The translations under genes were made by a program, and so were the position numbers. Shown in pieces: positions 58,401 to 64,000 of a DNA stretch of 64,000 nt. The notes below the pieces were generated by a model. That model saw nothing but the letters and a program-made list of their open reading frames with translations, was not told the origin of the DNA and searched no databases. How positions within the stretch are numbered: the first letter of the stretch is position 1; the number at the start of each line of letters is the position of its first letter. Source of the DNA: Nipponacmea schrenckii (Eukaryota > Mollusca > Gastropoda > Lottiidae); contig JAUJPP010000012.1 in the NCBI GenBank assembly GCA_030562195.1, positions 11,780,001 through 11,844,000 on the forward strand. Direction: 5' to 3'.

Positions 58401-61400
58401 GGTTAGTTTTCATTATAATAAACTGTATTGTAACTAACAAATTCTCTTCATTACGTTGCCTGTATGAACACGTGAAACATTGAGTTAATAAATGTTAGAA
58501 ACAAAATGAAATGAAATGAATGGAGTTTTACGTCCTGCTCTTCTGCACCTTATGGGCTAATGAAGAAAAAGTGAAATTTTGCCAGGATAGCAGCATAAGC
58601 CTACTCTTTTTGCGATTTCCAACTGTCAAGGGATCTTTAACATGCACAGCCTGTAGCACACGGGGCCTCAGTTTATTGTCCCATCCGAACGACTAGACGC
58701 TTTTTCCATGTCAGTCCCTCCGACCTGCATCACTGACAAGGGGAAACCGGGATGAAAAATCCGAAAGTTCATCTCGACCTTTGCCGGGATTGAACCCTGG
58801 ACCTTCAGGTTAGCGAGCCACCGCGGCTCCAAATGTTAGAAACAGTTTATCCCTATATCTTGTGCTTTGTTACCTATGCCTATTTCTATATGTTTTATAA
58901 ACAGTAACAAATTATATTTTAAACTATATGGTCATGCAGCTCAGTGGGTTAGACGCTTCCCCACTAACCTGAAGGACCAGGGTTATAACCTTCGGATTTT
59001 TCAGCCTGGTTTCCCCTTGTCAGTTTGCCAGTCGGAGGGATTGACATGGAAAAATTGTCTAGTTGTTTGGATGGGACAATAAACCAAGGCCCCGTGTGCT
59101 ACAGGCTGTGCATGTTAAAGATCCCTTGACAGTTGGAAATCGAAAAAGAGCCGGCTTATACCGCTGTCCTGGCAAAATTTCCCTCATAGCACACTGCATG
59201 GCGTTGCCCGTCTTCGTTAGCCCATAAGGTGCAGAAAACTCCATTCATTTTATTTTCATTTATTTATATGGTCAAGCATGGACATTCTTCCATATTTAAT
59301 TGTTCTATACGATCATAAATATTTCCTAACACTTATTGTAGCTAATAATGGTGTACTGAAAGTAACAACACCTTTGATAGAATATATTAAGCGAAAAAAA
59401 GAAGAAAGAAAGATGGCAATACAGGTTGGTATCTAAGCTTACTTCAAATTAAGTTGATCCAGTCAAGGTTTTTTATCTTAAACATGTGTTGGTAGCAAGT
59501 GATGTGCTGTGAGGGAAAATACCATGTAGCTTCTTTAATATTCGACCACTATACACAATAACATGTTAGAAGCTTTTGTCTTTTAATTATTAGAAAAAGA
59601 TCGAAGAAAGAAAAAAGAGAGAGAATGAACGAAGAAAACAGAGAGATGAAGAAAGAAGGAGAAGAAAAGAAAGAGACCGTGAAAGAGAAAAAAGAGAACA
59701 GGATAGAGAGAAGGAAAGAGGGAAAGATAAAGATAGCTCCAGTAAAAAAGATGACTCAGTTAAGGTATTATGACTATTATTATTTGTTGTAAATTTGAAA
59801 CACTGTGTGTTGGCTATTAAAGTTTCTTGAGCTCTTTATAAAACAAAATAATGGTTGTGAGAAAGGTAATATAGGCATTAAATGACAACATCCTCAAATA
59901 CTACAACCATTCTTATTAACAGTGTACTTCTCATATTTAGTCTTACTAATGAATATATTTAAGGATTAAACGTTGGTCTTATGAGCATTATTGGTGTGTA
60001 AACGCAATAGATCACCTGACAAACTGAATAACGAAGTCATTTATGTATGTTTGTTACGTGATCTATTGCATTTACACACCAATAATACTAATGAGACCAA
60101 CATTTAATTCTTATATTTATATTTTTGATACTTTTATTAATATAAATTCATTGTTTTACATGAAATTGATACAAATCTTAGATAGCGTCATTGTTGTGCC
60201 GTGACTACTTCATAGCGTCACATGACAAACTATAGTTAATGAAAAATAAACGCCAGTTAGCGTAACTGTTTCATTGAAGGGAGTGATAGTAGAAATGTAA
60301 ATATACTACCATATATCAATTTATCTGTATTTTTATATATTCTATATATCTGTCTCATCTTTTTCATGACTGATTGTATTCTATATTTCAAAATTAGTCA
60401 ATCTTTATCTAGCGCTTTCTTCGATTTTAACAAATTTTCATTACAAAATTTGACAATATGTCATTAACATCAGGCTTTTGTGTTAGACAAGTTTTACTAC
60501 TGGCGATGTTAAGGGTAAATTTTATCTGAATATTTGTTGTCTATAATTGAAGGTGTTGAAGAATCCAGAGAGAGAAAAGGATGAAGCAGGTGACAAAGAT
60601 AGAGATAAAGATAAGGTTGATGATAAATCCACTAGTAGAGAAAAATTACGATTTTCAAAAGAAAATAGAGAAAAGGCAAGAAATGAGAAATACAATAGCT
60701 CTAAATCTAGTCGAGAGGGATGGGGAAAGGGCCGAAATGAGGAACATGGAGATAAATCGAGATCAGACAAAGCAAGTGATAGATTAAAAGATGAGAAAGA
60801 TAAGTCAAATTCTAGTGGAGATAAATCACCAGATAAAGATAAAGAAGATAAAGTAAAAGATGGTACAAGAGATAAAGACAAGACTCACAGCAAGAGTTAT
60901 GGTAAAGATAGAGATTATGCAAAGGATCGAGATAAAGATTATACAAGAGATCGAGAAAAAGATTATGGGAGAGATAGGGGAAAAGACAAAGGTACTGGAA
61001 GAGATAGGGATAAAGGGTATGGACGGGATAGAGATTATGGCAGAGACAGAGATTATCGAAGAGATAGAGATCGGGATTATGGTCGAGATCGGGACTATGG
61101 AAGAGACAGAGATTCTGGGAAGGGTTATGGTAAAGATAAAGACTATGGGAGAGATAGGGGAAAGGACAGTGTAAGAAAAGATAGTGGTAAAGATAAGAGT
61201 GACTATAGTAGAGATAATGGTGGTAGAAGTTATGGTAAAGATAGAGACAGATATAGAGAAGATAGAGATAGAACTAATCGAGATAAGGATAAAAGGTATA
61301 AATACACATGTTATAGAGCCTTATTCATTTACCCTTGGAGTATATTTATATTCCTGTGGTATTATAATAGCAATAAAAAAAAAAAAACATATTTTATGGT

Positions 61401-63763
61401 TATATATGATGTGATAGTAAAAATTTTAAATTCATAGCAGTGCAGGAGCAGTGCAGAAAGAAAGCATTTACCGGTTCCTATCACACAGTTGCCACACCAT
61501 GTATTCTCAGATGGATTTTAAACTATGATGTCATAGCAAGAGTCATAACTCTTAACACTGTTTCTAGGATGTCATATTGCTAAGATTTTTTCAACAATGT
61601 GTAGTCTGTTTTTCTTGAACCTAAGGTTGTTATTGGGATATTTCAGTAAATCTACAGATAAACCAAACACAGATAAAGAGCAGAAGAAAGATGTAGAAAG
61701 AACATCTAAGGTATGTTTATTATTTGGGCATGCTTGTATTATTATATATTTGTGTATAGTCAGGAAATCTATATTTAGGTTTTGTTTTGTTTTTCGAGTT
61801 CTTTCTTTCAATTTTTTACAATATCATTTTGGTTATACCCCAGTCTGAGACACCTTTGCTGTATATCAGACTTAATAGACCTTTTTTACCCATTGAATAT
61901 TGAATCCAAAACAAAGCTCAAAACTCAAACACACTATGATAATAGTGTGTTACTTCAGTTAACTGCCATCTTGATAGACCCTGAACCCTTTGAAATCAGT
62001 CTAATTAAAATATAGACATAACTTTCGTTCGTATTTTATTAATTTTGTTTCGAATGTTTTTATAAGCTATTGGCTTTGTACGTAACCACTGCAGTTAAGT
62101 CTAACACTGCCCTTCAATACCTACGGTTCGAACGACCTTTGACCTAACTCAGTTTTAACCTAATGACCTCTGATTTAACCGATCCACTTAATTTGAACTT
62201 ATACAGAACAGCCAATGAAAAACTCTGGTGCAAATGTCATTCCGCATATCAAACATACATTTCTTTTAGTATAAACCTTCTTCGGTGTCTATATTGAATC
62301 CATAATAAAGAAATAATTTATCAGCGGTTGACGAAACAGCCATATTGTTCTACTTTCTATTTGATAAGCTAGTCTAATCGTCTCAGAATGCACCAATTGT
62401 TCGCGTCACATTACCATGTCGCAGGTGAAGGAAGCCATGTAATTGGTTAAAACTGAGTTAGGTCAAAGGTCGTTCAAACAGTTCGCATTGAAGTGGTTAC
62501 ATAAAAAGCCAATAGCTAATTTGAAACGAAACTTATAAAATACGAACGATAGTTAGGTCTATATTTTAATCAGACTGCTTAGAAATTGGCTTTATTATCA
62601 CTTTATTATTGGGCACCAGTTATGGGCTTTGACTGCTTTATCAAATCTACTTAATTTATTGTTAATTATTTTGGTGCATGTAATATTTATGGAATTTAAT
62701 TTTTTGTTGTAATTTGAAAGAGTGAGGTGAAAGAGAAGGAATCAATAAAAGATTCTGAGAGCAAGTCAAATGATAAAAAAGAAAGTTCCAGGGACAGTGA
62801 TTTCTCGGAAGATAAACGTCGTAAACGAAAGGTACCAAATTTTGTTGATTGTTAAAGGGATATAGCCCTCTAAATGTTTGCAAAACAAACTTAATTTGAG
62901 CAATTTGTGCAGATATTTCCTGTTTGGTACAATAATTTTGACTGTAAGTTTGGTTGAAATATGGTAACTGAAAGTCAGATTTGATTCTTGAAAGTGATAT
63001 AAATCAAATATGTAGATGACAATATCCCTTTAAAGTAAGCTCTACTAATTATAACTGAATGACTCACTTACTGTATAATTCTATTTACTTACTGTGTTAC
63101 TGGTACTTGAAAGTTCCAAAACCTGTAAGACATTTTTCTGTGTGGTAAAAGTTCTGTTTTTGTGTGATCTAACTTGTTGGGAGATGCATGTTTGACTTAT
63201 GTAGATTTATGGTTCTATGTTTATTGATAATATTTATATGGCATGTATTTAAGGTTTTTTATTTTCACATGTTTTCTTGAATTAATTATTGATTTAATTT
63301 TAAATGTAAACAATATATATTTTGGTATTATGTCAATTTTTCTGATAGGTTCCTAGAAAGGTCTTATCATAGATCCATGTTCCAATGCTAAATTATTGAC
63401 TAGATACATTGAGGAGATATTCATACTTATGACAGCTAGTAATGGAAAGGAAGATATGTTTGCAATTAAAAATACACTTAATTGAAATATACTTTGAAGG
63501 TGAATTAACAAAAGATAGTACAAATAGCTACTGAAAATCTGAGGGCTTGATGGGTACCATATGTGAAAATTTTCGTTTTACATTATTATTTTGTATGGTT
63601 AATCTTTCCTTTGCAGGATAGACCAGAGCGTCCAATATATGTACCTAGGCGAGCTTTAGAGAAGCAGAAACAAGATTCTGAAGATTCACAAAGTGAAGCA
63701 AAACCTCCAAAAGGTCCAGAGGTTAAAGAAAAGCCTAGCAACAATGAAAACAAAGAAGAGTGA
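55470..63763 (+). CDS. UPF3: UPF3 (regulator of nonsense transcripts 3), 12 exons
   Basis: UPF3 links UPF2 to exon-junction complexes in nonsense-mediated mRNA decay and shuttles between nucleus and cytoplasm. Coding exons: 55470-55562, 56395-56501, 56753-56859, 57241-57339, 57590-about 57621, 58356-58401, 59342-59424, 59594-59764, 60553-61295, 61647-61710, 62721-62831, 63617-63763. All joins except exon 5 are phase-consistent at GT/AG sites. The Smg4/UPF3 domain spans exons 2-5 (VVLRRLPPTLTPEVFLEQV, YDFFYFVKAD, SLGANAFTRAYINF, AIVEFAPFQKVPKKK, DSEYQKFLDRI). Exons 6-8 form the charged coil (NEELEQKEKEMK, LIEYIKRKKEERKMA, KKIEERKKRENERRKQ). Exon 9 is an RD/GRDRDY-rich region. The last exon has DRPERPIYVPRRALEK, resembling the EJC-binding peptide of UPF3 proteins. 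Length is about 600 residues, longer than human UPF3B because of exon 9. The exon 5 donor is lost or hidden by a SINE array. Confidence 0.95.
57621..58279 (-). repeat. Tandem tRNA-derived SINE array in UPF3
   Basis: Two full units of about 282 bp and a third partial unit start at 57621, 57904 and 58185. On the minus strand each has an A-box (tggctcagtgg, first at 57709-57719) and a B-box (ggttcgaatcc, 57655-57665). It adjoins the eleventh codon of UPF3 exon 5. Confidence 0.85.
58504..58830 (-). mobile_element. tRNA-derived SINE in UPF3 intron
   Basis: Flanked by a 14-bp duplication aaatgttagaaaca (58490-58503, 58831-58844). On the minus strand: A-box-like ggtggctcgctaacc, B-box-like gggttcaatccc, a body with gtgctacaggctgtgcatgt, and a tail of (atttc)n. 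Confidence 0.88.
58935..59264 (+). mobile_element. tRNA-derived SINE in UPF3 intron, opposite orientation
   Basis: Same family as the SINE at 58504-58830, flanked by tatatggtca (58925-58934, 59265-59274). The A-box is in gcagctcagtgggttagacg. The two SINEs are inverted relative to each other about 100 bp apart, so the intron transcript could fold into a long hairpin. Confidence 0.88.
59961..60112. repeat. Fold-back element in UPF3 intron 8
   Basis: Arms of about 58 bp (59961-60018 and 60054-60112) pair imperfectly through ttggtgtgtaaacgcaatag / ctattgcatttacacaccaa. Confidence 0.8.
61997..62577. mobile_element. Fold-back MITE in UPF3 intron 10
   Basis: Terminal inverted repeats cagtctaattaaaatataga and inverse, with further pairing through ttggctttgtacgtaaccac and gacctttgacctaactcag; the arms extend about 170 bp. 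No ORF. Confidence 0.8.
62856..63029. mobile_element. TTAA-flanked MITE in UPF3 intron 11
   Basis: Ends agggatat and atatccct, flanked by TTAA (62852-62855, 63030-63033). The terminal word agggata matches the MITE in the LINE at 40.0 kb. Confidence 0.75.
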
Positions 63764-63793
63764 AGAAATAGTAACCCTATTAAGTCAATGTTG

Positions 63794-63799
63794 AATAAA
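63794..63799 (+). terminator. Poly(A) signal of UPF3
   Basis: AATAAA 31 bases after the stop. A second AATAAA lies at about 63,983 and could give a longer 3' UTR. Confidence 0.55.
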
Positions 63800-64000
63800 T
63801 CTGTTTTGTTATTTAAATTTATAATATCATTTGTTGGTACATGATATTTGACAGGAGTCCAACTAGGAGGGGACATATCTCTAGTTAAAGTTATGGCATA
63901 TGACATGTTTCAACTTCACAGAATCTCATGCTACAATATTCATCTCAATTCAAACTGTAAAAAGGAGATATATTATATCACAATAAAAACTGTTATACAG

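Noticed and set aside
60522..60881. Minus-strand Ser/Leu-rich open frame
   Set aside because: Antisense shadow of the Lys/Arg/Asp-rich UPF3 exon 9, as are the +2 and +3 frames at 60581-61414.

Overview
This is an AT-rich eukaryotic window with no bacterial features. It holds one clearly recognisable spliced host gene, UPF3 (nonsense-mediated decay), on the + strand at 55.47-63.76 kb. It also holds two small spliced genes of unknown function and a few orphan exons. Most of the rest is transposable elements. The mix of DIRS, CR1/L2-like LINEs, a 2A-bearing LINE, Harbinger, tRNA-derived SINEs and hairpin/CTAG-ended repeats suggests a marine invertebrate, probably a mollusc. That is inference from repeat content only.

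Layout. From 0.9 to 22.2 kb there is a head-to-tail chain of eight related, apparently non-autonomous repeats. Each ends in CTAG, usually just after a short hairpin, and is followed directly by the T-rich start of the next; several start with a perfect 11-bp-stem hairpin. A full DIRS retrotransposon (6.42-11.78 kb, minus strand: gag, RT/RNase H, methylase-like domain, tyrosine recombinase) is nested in the second unit, and its internal complementary region spells the joined element termini. At 22.96-24.86 kb is a Harbinger-like DNA element with TTA target duplications, terminal inverted repeats and a Myb/SANT-like ORF. The stretch 25-35 kb is mostly unassigned, with possible exons at 25.85-26.64 kb, a two-exon unknown gene (28.81-29.64 kb, minus), tandem repeats and one copy of a segment duplicated again at 45.4-50.6 kb.

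From 36.0 to 40.94 kb is a LINE whose ORF1 begins with a 2A-like motif and is separated from ORF2 by a single in-frame UAG. Its ORF2 is broken by frameshifts and by a TTAA-flanked MITE. A 5'-truncated second LINE follows (to 42.35 kb), then a neat three-exon small gene (42.55-43.53 kb). The second copy of the duplicated segment is split by a young L2/CR1-like LINE (46.18-49.54 kb, minus). A decayed LINE with an esterase-like ORF1 lies at 51.2-53.5 kb, and a 500-base assembly gap at 54,002-54,501.

UPF3 reads through twelve phase-compatible exons, with the Smg4/UPF3 domain in exons 2-5, a long K/R/E/D-rich coil and RD(Y/G) repeat region, and a C-terminal motif resembling the exon-junction-complex-binding peptide. 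The exception is exon 5: a tandem tRNA-derived SINE array starts eleven codons in and no good splice donor is visible. Its introns also hold two dispersed SINEs, two fold-back elements and a TTAA MITE.
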